Shown piece after piece: positions 9,426-17,284 of a DNA stretch of 64,000 nucleotides; positions within the stretch are counted from its first letter, which is position 1; each line of letters starts with the position of its first letter. The stretch is from Bacteroidota bacterium (GTDB lineage: Bacteria > Bacteroidota > Bacteroidia > Flavobacteriales > Weeksellaceae): the NCBI GenBank assembly GCA_018902795.1, contig JAHIQD010000020.1:62001-126000 (forward strand). The letters are read 5' to 3'. A model generated the notes under the pieces. The model was given only the letters and a program-made list of their open reading frames with translations, was not told the DNA's origin and made no database searches. The position numbers and the translations under genes were made by a program.

Positions 9426-9854
9426 TTACCATTTAGATTCCTGCCTTTTCCCTATCATATAATCGATGGAATATCGTCCGGGTCCAAAAGCAAAAAATAT
9501 AAGATATACCGAAAGGTAAAGCAAACTTGTTTCTTTTTTGGGGAAAGGATCGCCACTGTGAATTACCAGTCCCGCAACCGCCATCGTTATAATTAAAAAA
9601 AATACAGCAAACCGCGTAAACAGTCCTAAAATGATAAAAATGGAGCATACAAATTCTGCAAAAACAGCCAGAATCAATGAGGTTTTCTGACCCATTCCGA
9701 GAAAATCGTAAAACTGGATTGCTTCACCCGAAAGCAGGTCCTGAAGTTTCGGAAAGCCATGTGAAAGCATAGCGAACCCAACAAAAATTCTAATAACAAG
9801 AAGAACAATATCCACAAGAATGGGATTGCTTTTCGTTGATGTAAAATAATTCAT
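9426..9854 (-). CDS. DoxX family membrane protein
   Basis: The 142-residue protein has four hydrophobic segments and the DoxX-type opening around residues 18-45 (VDIVLLVIRIFVGFAMLSHG, then FPKL). The family has small four-helix inner-membrane proteins, some linked to thiol or thiosulfate oxidation or to oxidoreductase systems, but most members have no defined role. Nothing next to it (era and a peptidase) defines its function. A TATTTTTG element at 9869-9876 gives it its own promoter with a short leader. Confidence 0.85.
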   Translation of the reverse strand: MNYFTSTKSNPILVDIVLLVIRIFVGFAMLSHGFPKLQDLLSGEAIQFYDFLGMGQKTSLILAVFAEFVCSIFIILGLFTRFAVFFLIITMAVAGLVIHSGDPFPKKETSLLYLSVYLIFFAFGPGRYSIDYMIGKRQESKW

Positions 9855-9868
9855 GCAGCAATTTTTAC

Positions 9869-9876
9869 CAAAAATA
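9869..9876 (-). promoter_or_regulatory. -7 element (TATTTTTG) for the DoxX gene
   Basis: A perfect TAnnTTTG lies 15 bp upstream of the ATG at 9854 on the minus strand. No clear TTG -33 box is seen. Confidence 0.5.
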
Positions 9877-9917
9877 AGAAAAATCCCCTGTATAAAGGCA
9901 TTATTACTGCGATATGT

Positions 9918-10793
9918 TTAGCGGTAACCGAAGTTTTTCAAATCTCTGTCATTTTTCCGCCAGTCTTTTTTCACTTTCACGAAAAGATTCAGGTGTATTT
10001 TTTTGGAGAAGAATTTTTCCAGATCAAGTCTTGCTTCCGTTCCAACTTTTTTTATGGCTTCGCCTTTGTGACCGATGATAATCCCTTTTTGCGTATCTCG
10101 TTCTACATATATAACTGCATCAATGAAGATAATACCTTCTTTTTCATTGAAGATCTCAGTCACCACTTCTACAGAATAAGGAATTTCTTTTTCGTAATTC
10201 AAAAGGATTTTCTCGCGGATAGCTTCGTTCACAAAGAATCTTTCAGGTTTATCTGTATATTGATCTTTGTCGTAGTAGGGAGGATTTTCCGGAAGTAAAG
10301 ATTTTAGTTTAGGTAAAATAACTTCTGTATTAAATCCTTTAAGCGCAGAAATGGGAAGTATTTCCGCTTTAGGAATTCTTTCGTGCCACAACTCCATTGC
10401 TTTTTCGAGATCTTCCTGGTTGGATTCATCAATTTTATTAATTAAAATTAAAACCGGAACCGGAATTTTATTGAGTTTATCAACCAAATATTCAAAAGGT
10501 TCGGTTTTATCAAGAATATCAACAATGAAAAGAAAAACATCGGCATCCTGCAAAGAATCCTTCACAAAATCCATCATTTTTTCCTGTAAACCGTATTTTG
10601 GGTCTAAAACTCCCGGCGTGTCAGAAAAAACAATCTGTAAATCCTCTTCATTATAAATCCCGAATATACGGTGTCTTGTAGTTTGTGCTTTTTGGGTAAC
10701 GATGGCCAGCTTCTCTCCCATCAGTTGGTTTAGAAGTGTCGATTTGCCCGCGTTGGGTTTACCAACGATATTTACGAATCCTGCTTTGTGCAT
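9918..10793 (-). CDS. era: GTPase Era
   Basis: The 291-residue protein has all Era landmarks: G1 GKPNAGKST (11-19), a TTR switch region, G3 DTPG (58-61) and G4 NKID (119-122). The C-terminal KH domain contains GIIIGHKGEAIKKVG, the RNA-binding loop. Era binds the 3' end of 16S rRNA and assists 30S assembly in the cytoplasm. Length is normal. It is read from its own promoter (-7 box at 10864-10871). Confidence 0.97.
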   Translation of the reverse strand: MHKAGFVNIVGKPNAGKSTLLNQLMGEKLAIVTQKAQTTRHRIFGIYNEEDLQIVFSDTPGVLDPKYGLQEKMMDFVKDSLQDADVFLFIVDILDKTEPFEYLVDKLNKIPVPVLILINKIDESNQEDLEKAMELWHERIPKAEILPISALKGFNTEVILPKLKSLLPENPPYYDKDQYTDKPERFFVNEAIREKILLNYEKEIPYSVEVVTEIFNEKEGIIFIDAVIYVERDTQKGIIIGHKGEAIKKVGTEARLDLEKFFSKKIHLNLFVKVKKDWRKNDRDLKNFGYR

Positions 10794-10863
10794 TGTTGTA
10801 TTTAAAAAAGATTAAGGGTTTTCAGCTTAGAAACCTGAAATTTCTAAATTCTGAAACTGTTTG

Positions 10864-10871
10864 CAAAGATA
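10864..10871 (-). promoter_or_regulatory. -7 element (TATCTTTG) for era
   Basis: A perfect TAnnTTTG followed by C lies 70 bp upstream of the era start on the minus strand. No good -33 TTG is seen at the usual spacing. Confidence 0.5.
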
Positions 10872-10891
10872 GTGAATCTGGAATTGTATAA

Positions 10892-11656
10892 TTATTTAAT
10901 CAGCACGGGAAGTATCTCATTTTCCATCAAACCAAATTTCTTTCTTTCTTCACTTGAAAATTTTCTTGAATAGAAATTAATATCAGTTTGAAAGCCAATG
11001 CTTTTAAGTCTTTCGAAATAATCCATTCCATACCAACGGACATGATCGTACTGTCCGAAATGTTTCTGTCTCTCTTTGGGATCCTTGATGGAGAAATCTT
11101 CATAAGTTTTTTCTAAAGAGTTTTTCATCGGAACCTGAAAAATACCCCAACCTCCTTTTTTCATCACGCGGTATAACTCGCTCATAGCTTTCTTGTCGTC
11201 TTCTATATGCTCCAGAACGTGGTTGCAGAAAATGATATCGAAACTTTCATCTTCAAAAGGCAAATCCAAAATATCTGCTTTTACATCAACAATCGGTGAA
11301 AATAAATCAGCTGAAATATAATCCAGATTTTTCATTTTCTTGAATTTTCTCAGAAATTCCTGTTCGGGTGCGATGTGAAGAACTTTGTAATTTTTGGTAA
11401 AGAAATCGGTTTCATTTTGCAGATATAACCACATTTGGCGATGTCTTTCCAAACTTAAAGTTCCAGGAGAAAGTGCATTTTCACGCTGTTTTCCGTATCC
11501 GTAAGGCAGAAATTTCCGGTAAGATTTTCCGTCAATAGGATCGGTAAATTTATCTCCTTTGAAGATTAAATAAATCACCGGTCGCAAAAAAATGCTTAAA
11601 TTAATAAGCATGGGTCGTGGAATTTTATTGAGTAAAAATTTCGCGATTTTTTTCAT
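10892..11656 (-). CDS. Class I SAM-dependent methyltransferase
   Basis: The 254-residue protein has a Methyltransf_11-type core at about 90-200. Motif I is atypical (VLHIAPEQEF in place of a glycine-rich loop). It is followed by ISADL, DILDLPFEDESFDIIFCNHVLEHI (read as separate blocks) and the post-motif LYRVMKKGGWGIFQVPM. A hydrophobic N-terminal stretch precedes it. Its start overlaps the stop of map by one base (TAATG), so the two are translationally coupled. The substrate is unknown; related flavobacterial proteins are usually annotated only as methyltransferases. Confidence 0.82.
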   Translation of the reverse strand: MKKIAKFLLNKIPRPMLINLSIFLRPVIYLIFKGDKFTDPIDGKSYRKFLPYGYGKQRENALSPGTLSLERHRQMWLYLQNETDFFTKNYKVLHIAPEQEFLRKFKKMKNLDYISADLFSPIVDVKADILDLPFEDESFDIIFCNHVLEHIEDDKKAMSELYRVMKKGGWGIFQVPMKNSLEKTYEDFSIKDPKERQKHFGQYDHVRWYGMDYFERLKSIGFQTDINFYSRKFSSEERKKFGLMENEILPVLIK

Positions 11657-12465
11657 TAAAAATCCATTGTAAATGGCGCTTCTTCATCACTTACGATTCC
11701 CAAAGCATCATAAATATATTTAAAAGTAGAAAGCAAAACCGGTTTTCCATTAATAATGCAAACATCATGTTCGAAATGTGCAGAAGGTGAATTATCGAGT
11801 GAAGTTACTGTCCAGCCGTCATCATGAAATTTCACTTTTTCTGTTCCTAAATTTACCATAGGCTCGATGGCAAGCACGATTCCGTCCTTTAAAACTTTAC
11901 CGCTGCCTTTTCTTCCATAATTGGGAACCTGAGGATCTTCGTGCATTTTGCGTCCCAAACCGTGACCCACCAATTCCCGGACAACGCCATAACCGTGTTT
12001 TTCACAATATTCCTGGATGGCATTAGAGATATCTCCTACTCTTTTTCCGCGGACACACTGTTCGATGCCTTTGTAAAGAGATTCTTTGGTGATTTTAAGT
12101 AATTTTTTTGTTTCGGGAGCTACTTCACCCACTTCAAATGAGTACGCATGATCTCCATAAAATCCGTTCATATAAACCCCACAGTCAACGGAAAGAATGT
12201 CGCCTTCCACCAAAGGTTTATCGTTAGGAATTCCGTGAACAACTTCTTCGTTTGGAGAAATACAGAGATTTTTCGGGAAACCGTACATTCCTAAAAATGC
12301 AGGCTCACCACCATGATCGCGGATAAATTCACCGCCCAGTTTATCTAAATGATTGGTCGTAGCGCCGGGTTTTACTTCTTTTGCAAGCATGCCCAGAGTT
12401 TTGGAAACAAGCTGCGCACTTTCCCGCATTAACCGCAGTTCGTCAAGTGTTTTTAATATGATCAT
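11656..12465 (-). CDS. map: Methionine aminopeptidase, type I
   Basis: The 269-residue cytoplasmic enzyme removes the initiator methionine. It shows the five metal ligands: the two Asp in SVDCGVYMNGFYGDHAYSF, His in GHGLGRKMHEDP, Glu in AIEPMVNLG and Glu in HFEHDVCI. It lacks the N-terminal zinc-finger extension of some type I enzymes. Length is normal. It sits between a HAD-type phosphatase gene (13 bp upstream) and a methyltransferase gene (1-bp overlap), probably as one transcript from the promoter at 12933. Confidence 0.96.
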   Translation of the reverse strand: MIILKTLDELRLMRESAQLVSKTLGMLAKEVKPGATTNHLDKLGGEFIRDHGGEPAFLGMYGFPKNLCISPNEEVVHGIPNDKPLVEGDILSVDCGVYMNGFYGDHAYSFEVGEVAPETKKLLKITKESLYKGIEQCVRGKRVGDISNAIQEYCEKHGYGVVRELVGHGLGRKMHEDPQVPNYGRKGSGKVLKDGIVLAIEPMVNLGTEKVKFHDDGWTVTSLDNSPSAHFEHDVCIINGKPVLLSTFKYIYDALGIVSDEEAPFTMDF

Positions 12466-12478
12466 AACTAATTAACTT

Positions 12479-12910
12479 TTACCAAAAAAGTCCTTTTTTC
12501 TTTTCTTTCTTCATTTTAGAATAAGGTAAAACCTCTTTACCTTCCACACGAAATTCTATTCTGTCATTAATGATATTATAGATTTCGCCCCAGCCAGGGA
12601 ACCCGCCAAGATTTCTGTCGTCAATAAATAAATCGGCATCAATTTTTCTGGAAGCTTGTTCGTTACTGAACACTTCACCTTCAAAACTTGAATTAACGGC
12701 GTAAAATTCCACACCGTGTTTTTTGCAGAATTCTACCGCTTCATCTAAAGTTTTGCCGTGACGGTAAGTCCAAAGAATTAACCGGTAACCTTCCGACTGA
12801 AGCTTTTTTAACGTTTCGAATGCGAAAGTTTTTGGTTTTCCGATCCCCGGATACGCGTCTTCTACAACGGTTCCGTCAAAATCTATAGCCAGTTTTTTAT
12901 TGCTTTTCAT
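12479..12910 (-). CDS. Small HAD-superfamily hydrolase
   Basis: The 143-residue protein opens with IDFDGTVVED, the HAD motif I DxDGT with Asp10 and Asp12. Motif II is in LILWTYR, and a later ADLFIDDRN supplies the acidic motif III/IV. It has no cap domain, as in the short HAD proteins common in Bacteroidota. A phosphatase activity is expected by family; the substrate is unknown. It is the first gene of the unit running into map. Confidence 0.82.
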   Translation of the reverse strand: MKSNKKLAIDFDGTVVEDAYPGIGKPKTFAFETLKKLQSEGYRLILWTYRHGKTLDEAVEFCKKHGVEFYAVNSSFEGEVFSNEQASRKIDADLFIDDRNLGGFPGWGEIYNIINDRIEFRVEGKEVLPYSKMKKEKKKGLFW

Positions 12911-12932
12911 TGTTCTAAAATTTCAGAATGTG

Positions 12933-12940
12933 CAAAGATA
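12933..12940 (-). promoter_or_regulatory. -7 element (TATCTTTG) for the HAD-map-methyltransferase unit
   Basis: A perfect TAnnTTTG followed by C lies 22 bp upstream of the ATG at 12910 on the minus strand. Confidence 0.55.
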
Positions 12941-12942
12941 AG

Positions 12943-12976
12943 AAAATAAAAGAGCGGTTGAAAAAATCGACCACTC
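12943..12976 (-). terminator. Intrinsic terminator after the acyl-ACP desaturase gene
   Basis: A 10-bp stem with two G-T pairs (12952-12961 with 12967-12976) has a 5-nt loop. It is followed on the minus strand by a T-rich run. It lies 34 bp after the desaturase stop. Confidence 0.7.
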
Positions 12977-13009
12977 CTGAGAAAATAAAATTTAATAGAT
13001 AATATGGTA

Positions 13010-13987
13010 TTATGATTTAACCCATTTAAACTGATATTCCTGATCTGGTGTGGAAATTCTGTCCGTAATTTTCTGTAATCTACCTGGTAATTTCATCAAA
13101 TATTCCTGAGCTTTTTCCGCTTTTTCATTCAGACCTGAAATATGTTCAATTTTCCAGTCACTAAGAAGTTCGCTTAAGATATTGATATAATCCTGACCAG
13201 TATATACCATCGCTCTTTGAGCAGCATCGGAGAAATGTCCCCAAAGTTCACCGGCTTTCTGACCGGATTCACGCATCAGATGGGCAGGCATTACGATTTT
13301 TTTACGCATCATATCTTCGAAAGCAAGCATCATTTCCGAAGGGTCAAGTTCGAAAATTCTCGTAACGAAATGTTTGTATGCTTTTGCGTGGCGGGCTTCA
13401 TCTGCAGCAATCACTCCGCACATCCTCGATAGTTTTGTGTTTCCGCTCTGCTTTGCCAGAGAGCCAACTCTACGGTGCGATATATTGGTAGCAGTTTCCT
13501 GAAAGCTTGTATAAACAAAGTTTCTGTATGGATCCATTGAGGTTCCGATATCGAAGCCATCCTGAATTAAATATTGTGTTGTGATTTCCACTTCGCGCAT
13601 ATTCACGCGGCCACAGAGATATAAATATTTATTCAGCAAATCGCCATGACGGTTTTCTTCTGCAGTCCAGCTTCTAACCCATTGTGACCACCCTGATCGG
13701 TTTTCCTGTTCCACACCGTCGATTCCCATAATCCACGATTCGTAGCTTGGCAAAGCTTCCTCGGTAATACAGTCCCCAATTAAGGTGACAAATAAGTCAT
13801 ACCCCATTTCGCGGGCATAAGTCTGAAGTTCTTCCACATCATATTTGAAACTGTCAGAAGATGGATCCGGAAGAAAATCGGTAGGTTGCCAAATTTTTTC
13901 CACCGGGGTTAAGTAAGAGGAAATAAAGTCATCTACTTCTTTTCCCAAATTCTTCATCACTTCAAGTCTCACTAATTTATTGTACAT
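13010..13987 (-). CDS. Acyl-ACP desaturase (stearoyl-ACP delta-9 type)
   Basis: The 325-residue soluble diiron enzyme carries the iron-ligand motifs in order: TEEALPSY (Glu77), EENRHGD (Glu110, His114), an SFQETATNISH segment (Glu164, near 161-171) and DEARHAK (Glu197, His200). It introduces a cis double bond into ACP-bound fatty acids for membrane phospholipids, using ferredoxin and oxygen. Plant-like acyl-ACP desaturases are regular in flavobacteria. Length and motifs are normal. It is a single gene with its own terminator. Confidence 0.93.
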   Translation of the reverse strand: MYNKLVRLEVMKNLGKEVDDFISSYLTPVEKIWQPTDFLPDPSSDSFKYDVEELQTYAREMGYDLFVTLIGDCITEEALPSYESWIMGIDGVEQENRSGWSQWVRSWTAEENRHGDLLNKYLYLCGRVNMREVEITTQYLIQDGFDIGTSMDPYRNFVYTSFQETATNISHRRVGSLAKQSGNTKLSRMCGVIAADEARHAKAYKHFVTRIFELDPSEMMLAFEDMMRKKIVMPAHLMRESGQKAGELWGHFSDAAQRAMVYTGQDYINILSELLSDWKIEHISGLNEKAEKAQEYLMKLPGRLQKITDRISTPDQEYQFKWVKS

Positions 13988-14137
13988 TTTTTACTTTTTA
14001 GAAGGAACAAATATATATTAAAATATTGTTATTTAATGCATAGGTCTTTAAAAATACAACCACAGAGTGAAATTTCGGGCTATACATTGCTGTTGGTAAA
14101 ACAGGATATTTCCCAAGAAATTCTATTATATCAAAAA

Positions 14138-15667
14138 TTAATCCACCAAAATATCTCCGGTCATAATCTCAGGGATTTCAACACCCATTACTTTTAAAAT
14201 GGAAGGTGCTATATCCCCCAATTTTCCCGGTTTTAAGTTCCAGGTGTGATCTTTATCCATTACAATAAGCGGAACTAAATTTGTTGAATGCTGCGTATTC
14301 GGGCTTCCGTCCGGATTCTTCATCACGTCTGAATTTCCGTGATCGGCAAGAATAAAAACGGCATAACCGTGTTCATAAGCTGCTGTTGCCACTTTTTCGA
14401 TACATTTATCCACAGTTTCTGCAGCTTTTACGGCAGCCGAAAAAACTCCCGTATGACCTACCATATCAGTATTTGCGAAATTGAGACATATAAAATCTGC
14501 TGTTTCGTTTTCGATCTCCGGCAGGATTTTTTCGGTGATATCATAGGCTGACATTTCCGGTTTGAAATCGTAAGTAGGCACATCTTTCGGACTTGGGCAA
14601 AGTAATCTTCTTTCTCCTATGAACTCATCTTCTCTACCGCCTGAAAAGAAAAAGGTAACATGAGGATATTTTTCCGTCTCAGCAACACGAATCTGAGTTT
14701 TGCCGTTCCTTTCAAGAACTTCACCCATAGTTTCCTGCAACACGTTTTCGTCAAAAACAACTTTTACATTTTTAAAATCCTTATCGTAATTCGTCATGGT
14801 AACATAGTACAAATTCAGATGATGCATACCATATTCCGGGAAATCCTGTTGTGAAAGAACTTCGGTAATTTCTCTACCTCTGTCCGTTCTGAAATTGAAA
14901 CAGAAAACAACGTCTTCGGAATCGATTTTTGACGTGGGAAGATTGCTGTCTTTAAGGCACACGATCGGTTTCAAAAATTCGTCAGTGATACCGTTTTTAT
15001 ATGAATTATCAATGGTTCCCAAAACATCGTGTGTTAACTCGCCAATGCCGTTCACCATTACGTCATAGGCTAATTTTACGCGTTCCCATCTTTTATCACG
15101 GTCCATGGCATAATATCTTCCGGTAACGGTTGCCAGTTTTCCTGTTGTTAAATTCATGTGATTTAAAAGGTCTTCAAGAAAACCCTTTCCGGAATGCGGA
15201 TCGCAGTCGCGTCCATCTGTAAATGCGTGAACGAAAACATTGTCATTTAATCCGTATTCATGAGCCGCAGTTAAAAGTCCTTTTAAGTGATTAATATGTG
15301 AATGAACTCCACCATCAGAGACCAATCCCATAAAATGAACTTTTTTCTTATTTTTCACAGCGTACTCAAACGCTTGGGTGATCACATTTTCTTTCCCTAA
15401 TGTAGCATTTTCAACAGCCATATTAAGTTTAACCAGGTTCTGATAAACTACCCTACCCGCTCCTAAATTCATATGCCCTACCTCGGAATTCCCCATTTGT
15501 CCAAAGGGTAAACCTACGGCAATTCCGCTCGCTTCAAGAGTTGTATGTGGGAATTTCTCGTAACAGGAATCCATGAAAGGGGTGTTGGCCTGCGCAATGG
15601 CAGAAACTTCCGGATTAAGACCTAATCCCCATCCGTCGAGTATCGCTAAAACGGCTTTTTTTGACAT
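14138..15667 (-). CDS. gpmI: 2,3-bisphosphoglycerate-independent phosphoglycerate mutase
   Basis: The 509-residue glycolytic enzyme interconverts 3- and 2-phosphoglycerate. It has the metal-binding opening LAILDGWG, the phosphoserine nucleophile in QMGNSEVGHMNLGAGR (Ser61), FTDGRDCDPHSG, MDRDKRWER and the alkaline-phosphatase-like metal site LADHGNSDVM. Two manganese ions are expected from the family. Length is normal. It is transcribed alone from a TAAATTTG element at 15689-15696. Confidence 0.97.
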   Translation of the reverse strand: MSKKAVLAILDGWGLGLNPEVSAIAQANTPFMDSCYEKFPHTTLEASGIAVGLPFGQMGNSEVGHMNLGAGRVVYQNLVKLNMAVENATLGKENVITQAFEYAVKNKKKVHFMGLVSDGGVHSHINHLKGLLTAAHEYGLNDNVFVHAFTDGRDCDPHSGKGFLEDLLNHMNLTTGKLATVTGRYYAMDRDKRWERVKLAYDVMVNGIGELTHDVLGTIDNSYKNGITDEFLKPIVCLKDSNLPTSKIDSEDVVFCFNFRTDRGREITEVLSQQDFPEYGMHHLNLYYVTMTNYDKDFKNVKVVFDENVLQETMGEVLERNGKTQIRVAETEKYPHVTFFFSGGREDEFIGERRLLCPSPKDVPTYDFKPEMSAYDITEKILPEIENETADFICLNFANTDMVGHTGVFSAAVKAAETVDKCIEKVATAAYEHGYAVFILADHGNSDVMKNPDGSPNTQHSTNLVPLIVMDKDHTWNLKPGKLGDIAPSILKVMGVEIPEIMTGDILVD

Positions 15668-15688
15668 TTTATAATATATTTAATAGTA

Positions 15689-15696
15689 CAAATTTA
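15689..15696 (-). promoter_or_regulatory. -7 element (TAAATTTG) for gpmI
   Basis: A perfect TAnnTTTG on the minus strand lies 22 bp upstream of the gpmI ATG. Confidence 0.55.
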
Positions 15697-15741
15697 GTGA
15701 ATTGTCTCCGATTTTGAGGGTTGAAGAGCTTTTGATTTCTT

Positions 15742-16266
15742 TCATGTGGATAATATTTTTTCAAATGCTTTTCTCGAAGCTCCCCGAAAATAAACTTCGC
15801 CGCAATAAGTATATTCCAATTTTTCCATAATTCTTAACATAGGACCGTTATCGAAATTCGTATCTACTTTAACACTGAAAACCTGGTTGGCCTTTGCGAC
15901 ATTTTCAATTTCTTCAAAAATTTTTGTCGCGATACCTCGTCCTGCAAACTGGTCTGAAACTGCAACGCGGTGAACCACAACATATTCGCCATTGCTGAGC
16001 CAGTTTCCTTCTATAGCTTCATAGGCAGGTTCAATACCGAAAATAATGGCGGCATAACCTGCAATTTCCCCATTGATTTCACGAACAAATCCGTAATTAT
16101 TCTTTATATCACCCACAACGGTCCCCTGATTCGGATAACCGTCCTGCCACTGGCTGCTTCCATCACGCCTTCTCCTTTCAATAGCCTGCTGAAGAATTTT
16201 CCAGATTTTTTCGTGATCTGATGATCTTGCTTTTCTTAAAAAATAATGTTCTGTTTTTTCTGGCAT
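15742..16266 (-). CDS. GNAT family N-acetyltransferase
   Basis: The 174-residue protein has the GNAT fold. A beta-strand segment VVVHRVAVSDQFAGRGIATKIFEE contains the acetyl-CoA pyrophosphate loop (Q/RxxGxG/A). FSVKVDTNFDNGPMLRIMEKLEY follows as the last strand-helix of the fold. The substrate is unknown. It is divergent from the sirtuin gene (92-bp gap), a pairing that invites a link between acetylation and deacylation but does not prove one. Confidence 0.85.
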   Translation of the reverse strand: MPEKTEHYFLRKARSSDHEKIWKILQQAIERRRRDGSSQWQDGYPNQGTVVGDIKNNYGFVREINGEIAGYAAIIFGIEPAYEAIEGNWLSNGEYVVVHRVAVSDQFAGRGIATKIFEEIENVAKANQVFSVKVDTNFDNGPMLRIMEKLEYTYCGEVYFRGASRKAFEKILST

Positions 16267-16283
16267 TATTAATATTTATATCA

Positions 16284-16291
16284 CAAATTTA
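16284..16291 (-). promoter_or_regulatory. -7 element (TAAATTTG) for the GNAT gene
   Basis: A perfect TAnnTTTG on the minus strand lies 18 bp upstream of the ATG at 16266. Confidence 0.5.
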
Positions 16292-16358
16292 TGTAAGTTT
16301 TTTTTCTTCTGTTTTTTGATGCGTAAATCGGAAATTTTGTATTTTTAAAGAAAAAGGA

Positions 16359-17045
16359 ATGAAAAAGAAATTTGTAGTGCTGTCGGGTGCCGGTATTTCT
16401 GCGGAAAGCGGTGTGAAAACTTTCAGGGATTCCGGTGGATTATGGGAAAATCACAGTATTGAAGATGTAGCGAGTCCCGAAGGTTTTGCTAGAGACCCAC
16501 AAATGGTGCTGGATTTCTACAATGCGAGAAGACAGCAGTTAAGTGAAGTGGAACCTAATGATGCACATTATATCTTAGCTGAACTGGAAGACTTGTTCGA
16601 TGTGGAAATTATCACTCAAAATGTAGATGATCTTCACGAAAGAGCCGGATCTTCTAAGGTTACTCATTTGCATGGTGAACTGAAAAAAGCGAGGCCTATA
16701 AATTCTATTGATAACGTTATTTCCTGGGAAACTGATTTAAATTTGGGAGATTTGAATGCTGAACGGATTCAGCTGCGTCCTCATATTGTTTGGTTTGGCG
16801 AAATGGTTCCGGAGATGGAAAGGGCGATACAGATTGCGAAGAAAGCGGATATTTTTTTAATCATCGGAACGTCAATGCAGGTTTATCCGGCGGCAGGTTT
16901 GATCGACTATATCCCGGAACAATGTGAAGTTTTTGTCATTGACCCGAATTTAAAAAACAGTTTTGCTTCAAACGAAAACTTCTTTAAAACATCGGCAACT
17001 GAAGGAATGCGCAGGTTACATGAGCTGTTAAAAAAGAAAGAGTAA
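16359..17045 (+). CDS. Sir2-family NAD-dependent protein deacylase lacking the zinc cysteines
   Basis: The 228-residue protein has the NAD motif GAGISAESG (10-18), TFRDSGGLW, the QNVD motif (87-90), the catalytic His105 in HLHGEL and the late GTSMQVYPA loop. Tyr54 and Arg57 (FYNAR) are the residues that in class III sirtuins select succinyl/malonyl-lysine. The zinc-ribbon region (about 110-145) holds no cysteine at all, whereas most sirtuins have four. The same metal-free type appears common in Bacteroidota, so it is probably functional. Its stop codon lies inside the hairpin at 17036-17062. It is named cobB in many annotations; I leave the symbol open. Confidence 0.9.
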   Translation: MKKKFVVLSGAGISAESGVKTFRDSGGLWENHSIEDVASPEGFARDPQMVLDFYNARRQQLSEVEPNDAHYILAELEDLFDVEIITQNVDDLHERAGSSKVTHLHGELKKARPINSIDNVISWETDLNLGDLNAERIQLRPHIVWFGEMVPEMERAIQIAKKADIFLIIGTSMQVYPAAGLIDYIPEQCEVFVIDPNLKNSFASNENFFKTSATEGMRRLHELLKKKE

Positions 17046-17062
17046 CGTGATGTTACTCTTTC
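17030..17062 (-). terminator. Intrinsic terminator, minus strand, downstream of the second small transcript
   Basis: An 11-bp perfect stem (17036-17046 with 17052-17062) has a 5-nt loop and is followed on the minus strand by six T (17030-17035 complement). On the plus strand no T run follows directly, so it is oriented for minus-strand transcription. It overlaps the last codons of the sirtuin gene. Confidence 0.8.
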
Positions 17063-17111
17063 AATCGCTTTAAAAAAAATAAATATAAAGAAAAAATTGT
17101 TCAGTTTTGTT
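17030..17111 (-). ncRNA. Predicted small RNA 2 (about 80 nt) behind the response-regulator gene
   Basis: The unit starts after a TAATTTTG element (17116-17123) that has a GTGAAAACACCC box 25 bp upstream. It ends in the strong terminator at 17030-17062. No protein-like frame is present; the 5' half is U- and A-rich. Ends are predicted from promoter and terminator only. The box matches the one ahead of the kinase/regulator operon, so control by that regulator is inferred. Confidence 0.5.
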
Positions 17112-17115
17112 ACAC

Positions 17116-17160
17116 CAAAATTATATCAAAAATTTAAACTGTAAAAGAGTGAAAACACCC
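17116..17160 (-). promoter_or_regulatory. Operator box plus -7 element for small RNA 2
   Basis: GTGAAAACACCC (plus-strand reading, 17149-17160) lies exactly 25 bp upstream of the minus-strand TAATTTTG (17116-17123). The box has GTG/CAC inverted arms around AAAA. The same arrangement occurs at 17236-17280 and, with 24 bp spacing, at 19933-19976. Confidence 0.6.
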
Positions 17161-17174
17161 TAAATTTAAGCAAG

Positions 17175-17199
17175 AAAAAAACCGGTTAAAAAACCGGTT
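17175..17199 (-). terminator. Intrinsic terminator, minus strand, of the first small transcript
   Basis: Two AACCGGTT octamers (17180-17187, 17192-17199) form an 8-bp stem with a 4-nt loop. Five T follow on the minus strand. It would also stop read-through from the response-regulator gene. Confidence 0.75.
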
Positions 17200-17230
17200 C
17201 TTCTCTTTTCATTATTTGTGTGATATTTGA
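17175..17230 (-). ncRNA. Predicted small RNA 1 (about 55 nt) behind the response-regulator gene
   Basis: The unit runs from a TAGTTTTG element (17236-17243), which has a GTGAAAACACCC box 25 bp upstream, to the terminator at 17175-17199. It contains an 8-codon frame (17186-17212, MKREEPVF) whose end lies within the terminator stem; I regard that as chance. Ends are predicted, not observed. It is one of a tandem pair with the unit at 17030-17111. Confidence 0.5.
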
Positions 17231-17235
17231 TGCTT

Positions 17236-17280
17236 CAAAACTACAATATTAAAGAGATGCAAAATAGCGTGAAAACACCC
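17236..17280 (-). promoter_or_regulatory. Operator box plus -7 element for small RNA 1
   Basis: GTGAAAACACCC (17269-17280) lies 25 bp upstream of the minus-strand TAGTTTTG (17236-17243). The box begins 4 bp after the stop codon of the response-regulator gene, so no terminator separates them. Confidence 0.6.
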
Positions 17281-17284
17281 TTTT

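Noticed and set aside
17186..17212. Eight-codon frame MKREEPVF in small RNA 1
   Set aside because: It overlaps the terminator stem and is too short to support as a peptide.
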